A stretch of 64,000 nucleotides of DNA from CAYJII01 sp964370225 (GCA_964370225.1 CAYJII010000003.1:1-64000); one strand, 5' to 3'; numbered from the stretch's first letter, positions 16,243-25,506 are shown. Translations and numbers: made by a program. The notes: generated by a model from the letters alone, not told the origin.

Positions 16243-18306
16243 ATGGAAATACTATCACCCGCAGGCAGTTATGAGAGTGTACTAGCTGCGGTTGCAAACG
16301 GCGCTAATGCCGTTTATTTGGGAATGAAAAATTTAAGCGCAAGGGCTAATGCGGCAAACTTCGATGAAAATGAATTGAAATCTGCCGTAGAGTTTTGTCA
16401 TGCTCGAAACGTCCTCGTATATTTAACTGTAAACACTATGATTTTGGATAACGAGATTCGCGTGCTAAGGCAGATATTAAAGTCAGCGGCACAGTTAAAT
16501 GTTGATGCGCTTATTATACAGGATCTAGGGTTAATGCGTTTTGTTAAAGAAACTTGTCCTAACATGAAACTGCACGCCTCTACGCAAATGACAATTCATA
16601 GCGTGAATGGAGCAAAGGCTGCAAAAAAACTTGGGTTTGAGCGCATCGTTTTATCTCGAGAACTCAGCCTAAACGCTATAAAAGAAATCACGCAAACCGT
16701 GGACATACAAACTGAAGTTTTTGTGCACGGAGCTCTATGCATGAGCGTTTCAGGGCAATGCTATATGAGCGCTATGATTGGTGGCAGAAGTGCTAATAAA
16801 GGCAACTGCGCTGGTACTTGTCGCATGCCACATAGCCTAAACCAAGACAAAGATTCTTTTGCGCTTTCACTTAAAGATTTATGTTCAGCTAACGTCTTTA
16901 ACGGGCTTGCTCAAGCAAATGTGTCCTCTTTAAAAATCGAAGGAAGAATGAAACGTGCTGAATATGTCGCAGCAGTTACAAAAGCTTATGCTGGATTAAA
17001 AGATGGTATTGCGCCTGATATTGATATGCTCAAAGCAGTTTTTTCACGTAGCGGTTTTACAGATGGATATTTAAAAGGGAGCATTTCTCCTTCTATGTTT
17101 GGCTATCGTACAAAAGAAGATGTGACTGCTGCTACTGATAATATCTTTAAAGAGCTCAGTCAAACTTACAACAAAATAAAACCAACCATTCCCGTGGATA
17201 TGAAGATTTCAATTTTGCGCAATGAACCTATCGCATTAACTATAAGCGATGATAGCGGACATAGCGCAACTGTGACTGGGGATTGTCCGCAAACCGCCAT
17301 TAACAAAGCTATTGATACTGATTCTGTCACCGCTTCGCTCAAAAAACTCGGTGACACACCATACTATATAGCAAAAATCAACTGCGAAATCTCTGAAAAT
17401 CTCGCAGTCAGCAAATCTACACTCAATGATTTGCGCAGAAGAGCGGTCGATGCACTAACCCAACTCAGGCTAAAGCGAAATGTCTGTGTGTATTCTGACT
17501 TTGAACCAGAATACACTAAGCGTGAAACTATAATTAATAAGACTATCCGCGCATCATTTTATGATATCAATCAGATACCGTTTGACATGATAGATAACAT
17601 AGAATACATTTATCTTCCGATAGATTTGGTGCATAAAAACATGCCTAAACTTAGCAAAATTTCGCAAAAGGTAGTTGTTACACTGCCACGCTTTTTCATG
17701 AAAGACGAAACTAACCTCATCTGTTTATTGAGGGAGCTTAAGGAAAATGGCTTTGTAAATATTAGCGTGTCAAATCTATCCCATATTGAAATAGCAACAG
17801 AATTGAAGCTTAATATGTTCGGATCAAGCTTTTTGAATATCGCTAACTCTCAAGCATTATTGCAATTTGAGGAAATGGGTGTAAAAGATGTTCAGTTATC
17901 CGTCGAAATGACAGTGCCACAGATAAACCACATGGCTAAAACCTCACAAAAAATTGGAGTTCAAGCGTATGGTCATCTGCCACTAATGCTTATGGCAAAC
18001 TCCCCAATAGGGGAAGAAAAAACTGGTGAAATATTTGATCGAATGGGTAATAAGTTTACGATACTACGCAATGATTTTGCTTCATATGCTGAGCTATTTA
18101 ATCGCAGTGCACTAAATATTAGTGATAAAGTCGATGAATTTAAATCTGTGGATTTTATCAATTTATTTTTCACCACCGAAACAAAAAGTCAGTGTGAAAA
18201 AATCATCTCACAGTTTCAAGCTAAAAGCGCACCTGAGGGCGATTTTACTCGAGGTCTATATTATCGTGGGCTAAATAAAAACCGTAATGATAAAAACAAA
18301 AAATAG
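16243..18306 (+). CDS. U32 family peptidase / TrhP-like tRNA hydroxylation protein
   Basis: A 687-residue U32 protein. The N-terminal peptidase_U32 domain (about 1-300) has EILSPAGSYESVLAAVANG, GANAVYLGMKNLSARANAANF (quoted: AVYLGMKNLSARA), the signature EVFVHGALCMSVSGQCYMS and cysteines NCAGTCRMPH that may bind an iron-sulfur cluster. The middle and C-terminal part resembles the collagenase-like DUF3656 domain found in long U32 proteins. In other bacteria such proteins (TrhP/YhbU group) act in prephenate-dependent tRNA uridine 5-hydroxylation rather than proteolysis; function here is by family. It follows zapA by 14 nt with SD AAGGAC. Confidence 0.85.
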   Translation: MEILSPAGSYESVLAAVANGANAVYLGMKNLSARANAANFDENELKSAVEFCHARNVLVYLTVNTMILDNEIRVLRQILKSAAQLNVDALIIQDLGLMRFVKETCPNMKLHASTQMTIHSVNGAKAAKKLGFERIVLSRELSLNAIKEITQTVDIQTEVFVHGALCMSVSGQCYMSAMIGGRSANKGNCAGTCRMPHSLNQDKDSFALSLKDLCSANVFNGLAQANVSSLKIEGRMKRAEYVAAVTKAYAGLKDGIAPDIDMLKAVFSRSGFTDGYLKGSISPSMFGYRTKEDVTAATDNIFKELSQTYNKIKPTIPVDMKISILRNEPIALTISDDSGHSATVTGDCPQTAINKAIDTDSVTASLKKLGDTPYYIAKINCEISENLAVSKSTLNDLRRRAVDALTQLRLKRNVCVYSDFEPEYTKRETIINKTIRASFYDINQIPFDMIDNIEYIYLPIDLVHKNMPKLSKISQKVVVTLPRFFMKDETNLICLLRELKENGFVNISVSNLSHIEIATELKLNMFGSSFLNIANSQALLQFEEMGVKDVQLSVEMTVPQINHMAKTSQKIGVQAYGHLPLMLMANSPIGEEKTGEIFDRMGNKFTILRNDFASYAELFNRSALNISDKVDEFKSVDFINLFFTTETKSQCEKIISQFQAKSAPEGDFTRGLYYRGLNKNRNDKNKK

Positions 18307-18337
18307 CTATATTTGCTATTTTGAAAGGGAACCTATC

Positions 18338-18778
18338 GTGCAAAAACTAAAAGTAAAAATTTTATCCGATTTAGCGATATTGCCAAAAAGAGCCACTGAT
18401 GGTAGTGCTGGTTACGACTTGCACGCAGCTATTGACGATGATATTATAATAAAATCACACCAAACCCAAAAAATAAACACAGGGATAGCGCTAGAGTTGT
18501 GGGATAACTCTGTTTGCGCTTTCGTTTACGCAAGAAGCTCACTAGCTTGCAAGCATGGCATTACGCCTGCAAACTGTGTCGGTGTTATCGACAGCGACTA
18601 CAGAGGAGAGGTAATTGTGTTTTTAACAAATAGCAGTGATGTGGATTTCACAGTGAAATGTGGCGACAGAATTGCTCAAATGGTACTTGCACCTGTTATT
18701 ACTCCTGAGCTGGAGTTGAGTGAAAAACTTAATACTACCGATAGAAACGACGGTGGATTTGGCTCCACTGGTATATAG
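18338..18778 (+). CDS. dut: dUTP diphosphatase
   Basis: Trimeric dUTPase, hydrolysing dUTP to dUMP and pyrophosphate to keep uracil out of DNA. All five family motifs are visible in 146 residues: GSAGYDLHA, ARSSLACKHG, GVIDSDYRGE, GDRIAQMVL and the C-terminal GGFGSTG. I choose the GTG at 18338, with GAAAGGGA 9 nt upstream, because it gives the normal family length. The open frame extends to an ATG at 18287 overlapping the U32 gene, but the extra 17 residues are not family-like. It is part of the zapA-U32-dut run. Confidence 0.93.
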   Translation: MQKLKVKILSDLAILPKRATDGSAGYDLHAAIDDDIIIKSHQTQKINTGIALELWDNSVCAFVYARSSLACKHGITPANCVGVIDSDYRGEVIVFLTNSSDVDFTVKCGDRIAQMVLAPVITPELELSEKLNTTDRNDGGFGSTGI

Positions 18779-18799
18779 TAAATAGATGGAGGGTACACT

Positions 18800-19063
18800 A
18801 TGAAAAAAGCATTTATTTTTATTTTATTTTTGTTAGCTGGAATACTGCTAGGCAGCGTTCTTACAGAGATTGCTACTAGAGTAAACTTCCTTAATTTCCT
18901 TACATGGGGACAAAGTGTGGGAATTGGTGTTCCAAACCCTATTTCAATTGATTTGTCCGTGATAAAAATAACATTTGGATTTTCTTTTCATATGGATTTA
19001 TCTTTGCTCATATGTATTATAGCAAGTATGATCTGCTATGTAAAAATAGGCAAGCGTATATAA
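18800..19063 (+). CDS. DUF4321 family membrane protein
   Basis: An 87-residue protein with two membrane segments (about 4-22 and 62-82) around a soluble loop, containing LLAGILLGSVLTEIA and a tryptophan-glycine segment LTWGQSVGIG. The pattern matches DUF4321, a small clostridial family of unknown function often found near cell-shape and division genes. SD GGAGGG precedes the ATG. It lies 21 nt after dut and 17 nt before another small membrane protein. Confidence 0.72.
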   Translation: MKKAFIFILFLLAGILLGSVLTEIATRVNFLNFLTWGQSVGIGVPNPISIDLSVIKITFGFSFHMDLSLLICIIASMICYVKIGKRI

Positions 19064-19080
19064 GAAATAATGGGTGATTT

Positions 19081-19188
19081 ATGAATAAAAAAACAAAATA
19101 CACGCTAAAAAGGCGAATTGCTGCACTTATTGTTACTATCATAGTCATTATGTCGTTATTGTTAACAAGATATGTGACTCTAATATAG
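19081..19188 (+). CDS. Small single-pass membrane protein (35 aa)
   Basis: A short gene beginning MNKKTKYTLKRRIAALIV and ending LLLTRYVTLI: a basic N-terminus followed by one hydrophobic segment. SD-like ATGGGTG precedes the ATG, and the gene follows DUF4321 by 17 nt on the same strand, before minD. I do not recognise the family. Its placement and charge pattern suggest a real small membrane protein. Confidence 0.55.
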   Translation: MNKKTKYTLKRRIAALIVTIIVIMSLLLTRYVTLI

Positions 19189-19327
19189 TTTTTTGAGATC
19201 ATTTTTGTTTTTATTCGCTAAAAAAAAGAGCATATTGTAAAAAATATCATTTATCTTGTATGAAAAACTAACAAATTTTCAGCGACAAAACTGTCAATAC
19301 AGAGAAAATATTCAAAACGTAAAATAT

Positions 19328-19348
19328 TTTTTGACTTTTCGTCAAAAA
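19328..19348 (+). promoter_or_regulatory. Inverted repeat over the minD -35
   Basis: TTTTTGAC (19328-19335) pairs with GTCAAAAA (19341-19348) around a 5-nt loop, covering the -35 box. It could be an operator. Confidence 0.45.
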
Positions 19349-19359
19349 TGCTATATAAT
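19331..19359 (+). promoter_or_regulatory. minD promoter
   Basis: TTGACT (19331-19336), 17-nt spacer, TATAAT (19354-19359), about 55 nt before the minD ATG. Confidence 0.78.
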
Positions 19360-19413
19360 ATATCTTGAAATAGAATATTTTCACAAACAATATCAAAATA
19401 TAATGGAGGCAAA

Positions 19414-20166
19414 ATGTCAAAAGTCATAGCAATTACTTCTGGAAAAGGCGGAGTAGGTAAATCTTCGATAAGTGTTAACTTAGCTAATTCTTATGCTGTA
19501 TCCGGCAAGCGAGTTGTTATTTTTTAAATGGACATTGGTCTTAGGTGCATAGATATTATGCTTGGTGTTGAAAATAATGTCGTTTTTGATTTTAGCGATG
19601 TTCTTTGTAATAGATGTAATTTTGCAGATGCAATAGTCGAATGTGAACAACAAAGTAACCTGTTTTACATCCCAGCTCCTGAAAATTTGAATTTCTATTA
19701 TGATATAGATAAAATTAAGCAATACATAAAAAAGCTAAAAAATGTTTTTGATGTGGTTATTGTCGATATGCCAGCTGGCTTAATCGGTCCGGGCATAGGG
19801 GTTTTATCTCAAGAAAATCAGCTTTTTGATATGATTTTAATTATCACGACACCCGACCCCGTTTGCATGCGTGATTCACAAAAAATGGTGTTGATTTTAG
19901 AAGAATCGAGGTATAAGAATTACAGGCTTATAATAAACTTAGTTGAAAAGCAAGGTTTAAAAAAGTCAAAAATAAAAGATTTAGATATGGTTATAGACGC
20001 TGTCGGCGCACAACTTATTGGAGTGATTACATACGATAGTGAATATAAATTATCTTTAGCTGAAGGAAAATTTTTAGATCAGAAGCATGTGTTTAACAAA
20101 GTGTTTTCCGCCATTTCTAAGCGAATTGACGGCGAATATATTCCATTAATTATTGATAAAATATAA
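19414..20166 (+). pseudogene. minD: minD, septum-site determining ATPase, interrupted by an in-frame TAA
   Basis: MinD is the membrane-associated ParA-type ATPase that positions the septum. The frame starts at ATG 19414 (SD GGAGG) with the deviant Walker A GKGGVGKS (residues 10-17). It meets TAA at codon 38 (19525-19527) and continues in the same frame from an adjacent ATG at 19528 with MDIGLRCIDIMLGVENNVVF, then VVIVDMPAGLIG and ITTPDPVCMRDS. The stop falls exactly where the family has the conserved Asp of 'VVIFD-D-IGLR'. The rest of the protein reads intact to residue 250. Options are a true nonsense mutation, a consensus error in a draft assembly, or re-initiation at TAA-ATG. No minC or minE is next to it. 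Confidence 0.8.
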
Positions 20167-20173
20167 ACTTTAA

Positions 20174-20187
20174 TGCCATATATGGCA
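20174..20187 (+). promoter_or_regulatory. Leader palindrome abutting the mgsA-like SD
   Basis: TGCCATATATGGCA is directly followed by GATTGGAG and the ATG at 20203; it lies 8 nt after the minD stop. Confidence 0.55.
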
Positions 20188-20202
20188 GATTGGAGCAACA
20201 AT

Positions 20203-20604
20203 ATGAATATAGCTATTATCGCACATGACGCTAAAAAAGAGTTAATGGTACAATTTTGCATTGCTTACTGTGGAATTCTAAGTAGACATAACTTGTGCGC
20301 AACTGGTACTACCGGTAAATTTGTTGCGGAAGCTACGGGACTTAATATTCAAAGATTTTTAAGCGGTGCACAAGGTGGAGCTCAACAAGTAGCTTCAAGA
20401 GTTGCATGCAACGAAATTGATATCGTATTATTTTTTAGAAACGCTCTCGCAACTGGTGAAGGTGAGTCTAATGAAGATAATTTATTACGCCTTTGCGATG
20501 TTCACAATATCCCTATAGCAACTAATATCGCAACAGCTGAAGTTTTGGTACATGGACTCGAAAGAGGAGATTTGGATTGGAGAAACATCGTAAATCCAAA
20601 GTAA
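20203..20604 (+). CDS. Methylglyoxal synthase homologue lacking catalytic residues
   Basis: A 133-residue MGS-like domain protein. It aligns well with MgsA: NIAIIAHDAKKELM, ATGTTG, RFLSGAQGGAQQVASRV, EIDIVLFF, LCDVHNIPIATNIATAE. MgsA converts dihydroxyacetone phosphate to methylglyoxal. Against E. coli MgsA, the catalytic base Asp71 is Ala60, Asp91 is Asn80, His98 is Gly87 and Asp101 is Asn90, while His19-Asp20 are kept. It is therefore probably not a methylglyoxal synthase; it may keep phosphate binding (ATGTTG) for another role. The start at 20203 follows GATTGGAG; the upstream ATG at 20173 lies in the leader palindrome. Confidence 0.8.
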   Translation: MNIAIIAHDAKKELMVQFCIAYCGILSRHNLCATGTTGKFVAEATGLNIQRFLSGAQGGAQQVASRVACNEIDIVLFFRNALATGEGESNEDNLLRLCDVHNIPIATNIATAEVLVHGLERGDLDWRNIVNPK

Positions 20605-20629
20605 TATAATAATAGCATAGATTAAAAAA

Positions 20630-20830
20630 GAGTAGCAATTTTTGTTATCTTTAGAGAGGGCTTTGTTGGTGGAATTAGCCTGTTAACTGTTTTGCGAAGA
20701 CATTTTATGAGCTATCGATTCCCTGCGTTAAAGGGATTATTTGAGGGAGGTTTTACCTCCGAATTAGGGTGGCACCACGAAGTACTGTAAACTCTCGTCC
20801 CTTGTTTTTTAACAAGTGACGAGAGTTTTT
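20630..20830 (+). promoter_or_regulatory. T-box riboswitch of hisS-aspS
   Basis: A tRNA-sensing leader. The invariant T-box AGGGTGGCACCACG is at 20766-20779. It is followed by a terminator: AACTCTCGTC (20790-20799) pairs with GACGAGAGTT (20818-20827), enclosing a CTTG/CAAG inner stem, then a T run. Uncharged tRNA-His would stabilise the antiterminator and raise hisS-aspS expression. The Stem I limits and the specifier codon could not be fixed by eye; a CAT near 20701 is one candidate. Confidence 0.9.
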
Positions 20831-20873
20831 ATCTGTAAAATTATATAGTTTTTTAATGAAAAGGAGAATTTTT

Positions 20874-22223
20874 ATGGCTGTAAATATTAAAGCGCCTAGA
20901 GGAACACAGGACATCTTACCTACACAGAGCTATAAATGGCAGTTTGTAGAAAAGATTATGTTTGAAGTCGCTGCACTTTATGGATATGGCGAGATTAGAA
21001 CCCCAACTTTTGAAACACTCGATTTATTCAAACGCAGTGTTGGCGACACAACTGATGTTGTGCAAAAAGAAATGTACCAAGTAAAAGCCGATAAAGGTGA
21101 TGAAGTTTTTGGACTAAGACCTGAAGGTACCGCCGGTGTTGTCCGCGCAATTTTGGAAAAAGGGTTGCTAAATGATGCACTGCCGCTGAAGCTTGCGTAT
21201 AACATCTCTTGTTTCAGACACGAAAGACCGCAAGCAGGACGATATAGAGAATTCCGTCAATTTGGAGTGGAACTTTTCGGTGCATCAAACCCTTCTGCTG
21301 ACGCTGAGGTCATTTCTTTGGTTAAAAATATATTTGAGATGCTCAATTTGACAAATATATCAATCAACATAAACTCAATAGGTTGTCCTACATGTAGAAG
21401 TGCATATACAGCAAAGCTAATAGAATTTTTCAAAGCATCTGAGGACAAGCTTTGCACAACATGTCTTGACAGAATGAGCAAAAATCCTATGCGAATACTC
21501 GATTGTAAAAGCCCAGTGTGTGCTGAAATTGCAAAGGATGCTCCTGTTATGATAGATTATCTTTGTCAAGAGTGTGACACACATTTTGATGGCGTGAAAA
21601 CAAGACTTGAAGCAATGGATATCGCTTATAAAGTTAATACAAAAATCGTGCGTGGTCTTGATTATTATACTAAGACTGTGTTCGAATTCATTTGCTCAGA
21701 TTTAGGAGCACAATCCACAATTTGTGGTGGTGGTAGGTATGATGGGCTTGTAGCTCAATTAGGGGGTAACCCTACTGCTGGGCTTGGATTTGGCATTGGT
21801 ATTGACAGGGTTTTACTTGCTTTGGATACGCAAAAAGTCGATATCCCAAAACCTGCTGACTGCGAGCTTTATATAGCTAGCATGGGCGATAAAGCAAACA
21901 TCAAAGCTATCGAGATTATATCAAGACTACGTCAAGATGGATTTAACGCTGAATGTGATTTAGTCGGTAGAAGTCTAAAAGCTCAAATGAAATACGCTAA
22001 CAAGATTAACGCTACATTTTCTATGGTGCTTGGCGATGATGAGCTAGCTAGCAAACGCGCTAATCTTAAAAATATGGAAACAGGCGAAACTATAGAAGTT
22101 GATTTCGAAGATGCACTCAGCGACATTTTATATGATGCTGGCATGCAAAAGGTCGCTTTAGAAATGGCAGAAGAGTTCGGTGATACTGAGCTTTTCAACC
22201 TAATAAACCCAGTACAAGAATAA
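20874..22223 (+). CDS. hisS: Histidine-tRNA ligase
   Basis: Class II aminoacyl-tRNA synthetase that charges tRNA-His. The 449 residues contain KAPRGTQDILP, the motif 2 region FRHERPQAGRYREFRQFG, GLRPEGTAGVVRA, the histidine-specific RGLDYYTKTVFEF and GGGRYDGL, and GFGIGIDRVLLAL (motif 3), then the anticodon-binding domain. The start at 20874 (MAVNIKAP) follows AAAAGGAGA; the ATG at 20856 lies upstream of that SD. A T-box leader controls it, and aspS follows after 24 nt, the common hisS-aspS arrangement of Bacillota. Confidence 0.96.
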   Translation: MAVNIKAPRGTQDILPTQSYKWQFVEKIMFEVAALYGYGEIRTPTFETLDLFKRSVGDTTDVVQKEMYQVKADKGDEVFGLRPEGTAGVVRAILEKGLLNDALPLKLAYNISCFRHERPQAGRYREFRQFGVELFGASNPSADAEVISLVKNIFEMLNLTNISININSIGCPTCRSAYTAKLIEFFKASEDKLCTTCLDRMSKNPMRILDCKSPVCAEIAKDAPVMIDYLCQECDTHFDGVKTRLEAMDIAYKVNTKIVRGLDYYTKTVFEFICSDLGAQSTICGGGRYDGLVAQLGGNPTAGLGFGIGIDRVLLALDTQKVDIPKPADCELYIASMGDKANIKAIEIISRLRQDGFNAECDLVGRSLKAQMKYANKINATFSMVLGDDELASKRANLKNMETGETIEVDFEDALSDILYDAGMQKVALEMAEEFGDTELFNLINPVQE

Positions 22224-22247
22224 TTAATTATAAGGAGATATATAATA

Positions 22248-24032
22248 ATGTTAGACAAAATGACAGGGTTAAAAAGAACCCATTACTGCGCTGATATTAA
22301 TATTAGCAATGAAAATGAAATCGTAACAGTATCAGGCTGGATACAACGCCAAAGAGACAAAGGCGCGCTGATTTTTGCTGATTTGCGCGATAGAACTGGT
22401 CTGCTTCAGCTTACTTTTGATGAGAATACAGCTAGCGAAGTTTTTGCAAAGGCGAAAGAACTTAAGCCAGAATTTGTTGTAATGGCTCAAGGTAAAGTTA
22501 TAAAAAGAGAAAGCGTGAATAGCGAAATAGCTACTGGTGAAATCGAAATTTTTGTTACAGACCTTCGAATTTTATCAGCTGCTCAAACTCCTCCTTTCCA
22601 CATTTTTGATGAAAACGTAAATGAGGAACTTAGACTGAAATATAGATATCTTGACCTTAGAACTGACAGAATGCAAAACGCTATGGTGACAAGACATAAA
22701 ATCGCTAAAGCTACAAGAGACTATTTTGATGAAAACGGATTTTTAGAAATCGAAACTCCTGTATTAATCAAGTCTACACCAGAAGGAGCAAGAGATTACC
22801 TTGTACCTTCACGTGTGCACAAAGGTAGCTTTTTCGCTCTCCCACAATCACCACAATTGTATAAGCAACTATTGATGCTTTCTGGTTATGATAGATACAT
22901 GCAAATCGCTCGCTGCTTTAGAGACGAAGATTTACGTGCTGACCGTCAACCAGAGTTTACACAAATCGACTTGGAAATGAGCTTTGTAGATATTGATGAC
23001 GTTTTAGAAATAAATGAGAACTACGTAAAATACTTGTTCAAAAAAATCCTTAATGTTGATGTTTCACTTCCACTAAAAAGAATTCCATATAGTGTAGCTA
23101 TGGATAAATATGGTTCTGATAAGCCCGACACTAGATTTGCACTTGAACTTGTTAACTTAAGCGAAGTGCTTGCAAACACTGAATTTAAAGTGTTTAAAGG
23201 AGCAATTGATGGCGGCGGTAGCGTTCGTGCTATCAATGTTAAAGGCGGGGCATCTTCCCTACCTCGTAAAAAAATCGACAAGCTAGTAGATTTCGTAAAA
23301 ACTTATGGCGCTAAAGGCTTGGCTTTCACAAGAATAACTGAGGAAGCAGCTACTTCTAGTTTCGAGAAATTTTTATCTGAAGATGAGGTAAAGGCTCTAC
23401 ACAGTGCTATGGACGCGCAAGTAGGCGACGTTATCCTAGTTGTAGCTGATACTAGTGAGCAAGTGGTTTATGACAGTTTAGGCGCGCTTAGATGCGAAAT
23501 TGCAAAACAATTAAATCTTATTGATGAAAATAAATTTGACTTCTTGTGGGTAGTAGATTTCCCACTATTTGAGTATGATGCTGAAAACGATAGATATGCT
23601 GCAAAACATCATCCTTTCACCGCTGTGACTGAAGATGATAGAGATAAGCTTCTAACAAATCCTCATGACTGCAAAGCTAAGGCATATGACCTAGTATTAA
23701 ACGGTTGTGAAGTTGGCGGTGGTTCTATCAGAATTAACGACCCACAATTGCAGTCAGAAATGTTCACTGCATTAGGTTTCTCAAAAGAGCAAGCAGAGGC
23801 GCAATTCGGATTTTTGATTGACGCATTCAAATATGGCGCACCTCCTCATGGTGGTATGGCATACGGGCTAGACAGACTAGTTATGCTAATGCTTGGAACT
23901 GAAGCTATTAGAGACGTTATTGCATTCCCTAAAGTTCAAAATGCGAGTGAACTTATGACTCAGTGCCCTTCTAATGTTGATAGCAAACAACTTGAAGAGT
24001 TAGGAATCGCATTAGATTTAGGTGAAGAATAA
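22248..24032 (+). CDS. aspS: Aspartate-tRNA ligase
   Basis: Class II synthetase of 594 residues, the bacterial type with the GAD insertion. Visible are the N-terminal OB fold (VSGWIQRQRDKGALIFADLRD, here quoted as VSGWIQRQRDKG), RYLDLRTDRMQ, PQSPQLYKQLLM, motif 2 FRDEDLRADRQPEFTQIDLE and motif 3 GMAYGLDRLVMLMLG. Whether it also charges tRNA-Asn (non-discriminating) cannot be told here; gatCAB is not in the window. SD AAGGAGA. It shares the hisS T-box transcript and ends at a bidirectional terminator. Confidence 0.96.
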   Translation: MLDKMTGLKRTHYCADINISNENEIVTVSGWIQRQRDKGALIFADLRDRTGLLQLTFDENTASEVFAKAKELKPEFVVMAQGKVIKRESVNSEIATGEIEIFVTDLRILSAAQTPPFHIFDENVNEELRLKYRYLDLRTDRMQNAMVTRHKIAKATRDYFDENGFLEIETPVLIKSTPEGARDYLVPSRVHKGSFFALPQSPQLYKQLLMLSGYDRYMQIARCFRDEDLRADRQPEFTQIDLEMSFVDIDDVLEINENYVKYLFKKILNVDVSLPLKRIPYSVAMDKYGSDKPDTRFALELVNLSEVLANTEFKVFKGAIDGGGSVRAINVKGGASSLPRKKIDKLVDFVKTYGAKGLAFTRITEEAATSSFEKFLSEDEVKALHSAMDAQVGDVILVVADTSEQVVYDSLGALRCEIAKQLNLIDENKFDFLWVVDFPLFEYDAENDRYAAKHHPFTAVTEDDRDKLLTNPHDCKAKAYDLVLNGCEVGGGSIRINDPQLQSEMFTALGFSKEQAEAQFGFLIDAFKYGAPPHGGMAYGLDRLVMLMLGTEAIRDVIAFPKVQNASELMTQCPSNVDSKQLEELGIALDLGEE

Positions 24033-24062
24033 TCAAATTGGCAAATTTAGGGCAAATAAATA

Positions 24063-24095
24063 AAAGGCAATGTGAATTAAATTCACATTGCCTTT
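24063..24095. terminator. Bidirectional terminator between aspS and the M18 aminopeptidase
   Basis: A 14-bp perfect stem (24063-24076 with 24082-24095), loop TTAAA, A and T runs on both sides. Confidence 0.85.
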
Positions 24096-24108
24096 ATTAT
24101 TTTACTGA

Positions 24109-25506
24109 TTATTTTTGATTTGCAAATGCACAGAACGCTTTGTAAGCCATGTATACATCTATTTTTGAAGTTACTTCAAAAGGAGCATGCATTGAAAGAA
24201 CAGGAACACCAACATCAATAACATCAACATCTAAGTTTGCAACGTATGCAGCGACTGTACCGCCTCCGCCTTGGTCAACTTTACCAAGCTCGCCGATTTG
24301 CCAGTTAACTTCGTTAGCATCAAATATATCGCAAACTTTCGCTAAGAATTCCGCTGAAGCGTCGTTAGTTCCGCCTTTTCCTCTTGCACCAGTGTATTTT
24401 GAGATACCCACGCCATAATTTACATATGTCGCATTATTTTTCTCAAGCACTTCTGGGAAAGTTGGATCAAATGCAGCTGTAACATCCGCTGAGAGACACT
24501 CAGAATTAGCAAGAACAGTGCGACCTTCAATTCCATAAGGTTTGGCTAAATCTGCAACGAAATATTTTAAATATGCGCCTTTTAATCCAGTGTTACCCTC
24601 AGAGCCAGTTTCTTCTTTATCTGCAAGAATTGTCACGACAGTATTAGTTGGAGCTTCACACTCCATCGTAGCGATTAGAGAAGTGTATGCACACACTCTG
24701 TCATCTTGACCATAGGCTCCGATTAAGCTTCTGTCAAAACCTACATCTTTCGCTTTGTACGCTGGTACTAGCTCAAGCTCTGCACGAATTAAATCTTCTT
24801 CAACGATACCATATTTATCGTTTAGAATGTTAAGGATATTATATTTTACTTTTTGGCTAATATCATCATCTTTAAACATCAATGAACCAACTAATACATT
24901 GAGTTCTTCCCCTTTAATTCCTTCAGAGAAAGTACGTTTCATTTGATCAGCTGCTAGATGTGGAAGTAAGTCGTTAATGCAAAAAACTGGGTCTTTATCA
25001 TCTTCACCGATAATTACTTCAACTTTTCCTGCACTTTTGCTCATGATTACGCCATGAAGAGCAAGAGGTATTGCTGTCCACTGATATTTTTTAACTCCAC
25101 CGTAGTAATGAGTTTTAAACAATGCTAATTGTGATTCTTCGTACAATGGACGTGGTTTCAAGTCAATTCTAGGTGAATCGATATGAGAAGCCATAATTTT
25201 AACGCCGTTTTCAAGACTATCTGTCCCAATTACTGCGCAGATAATCGCTTTGCCACGGTTATTGAGGTATACTTTATCCCCAGCTTTGTATTTAACATTT
25301 TTGTCAAACTCAACAAAGCCTGCTTTTTTTAGCATTTCTAATGAAGTGTCAACCACTTCTCTTTCTGTTTTTCCGCTGTCTAAAAACGATTTGTAACCTT
25401 CAGAAAAATCCATCACAGAATTAAGTGTATCATCACTTAACACTGAACTCAAATTTTTTGGTTCGTACATCAAATCTTTTTTAGCTTTTTTGTTTTCTTT
25501 CGCCAT
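24109..25506 (-). CDS. M18 family aminopeptidase (aspartyl aminopeptidase type)
   Basis: A cytosolic zinc exopeptidase of 465 residues that removes N-terminal, often acidic, residues from peptides. M18/M20 metal and catalytic motifs are seen: ASHIDSPRIDLKP, QDDRVCAYTS, ADKEETGSEGNTG and the C-terminal GVPVLSMHAPFEVTSK. The Lys-rich N-terminal 15 residues are unusual but soluble. SD AAAGGAG; a GAATG-GAAA-CATTC stem-loop lies 3 nt upstream of it. It is a single-gene unit. Confidence 0.9.
   Translation of the reverse strand: MAKENKKAKKDLMYEPKNLSSVLSDDTLNSVMDFSEGYKSFLDSGKTEREVVDTSLEMLKKAGFVEFDKNVKYKAGDKVYLNNRGKAIICAVIGTDSLENGVKIMASHIDSPRIDLKPRPLYEESQLALFKTHYYGGVKKYQWTAIPLALHGVIMSKSAGKVEVIIGEDDKDPVFCINDLLPHLAADQMKRTFSEGIKGEELNVLVGSLMFKDDDISQKVKYNILNILNDKYGIVEEDLIRAELELVPAYKAKDVGFDRSLIGAYGQDDRVCAYTSLIATMECEAPTNTVVTILADKEETGSEGNTGLKGAYLKYFVADLAKPYGIEGRTVLANSECLSADVTAAFDPTFPEVLEKNNATYVNYGVGISKYTGARGKGGTNDASAEFLAKVCDIFDANEVNWQIGELGKVDQGGGGTVAAYVANLDVDVIDVGVPVLSMHAPFEVTSKIDVYMAYKAFCAFANQK

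Noticed and set aside
19414..19560. Programmed frameshifting at the T run before the minD stop
   Set aside because: The downstream part is in the same frame as the upstream part, so a one-base slip would break it. Nonsense mutation, sequence error or re-initiation fits better.
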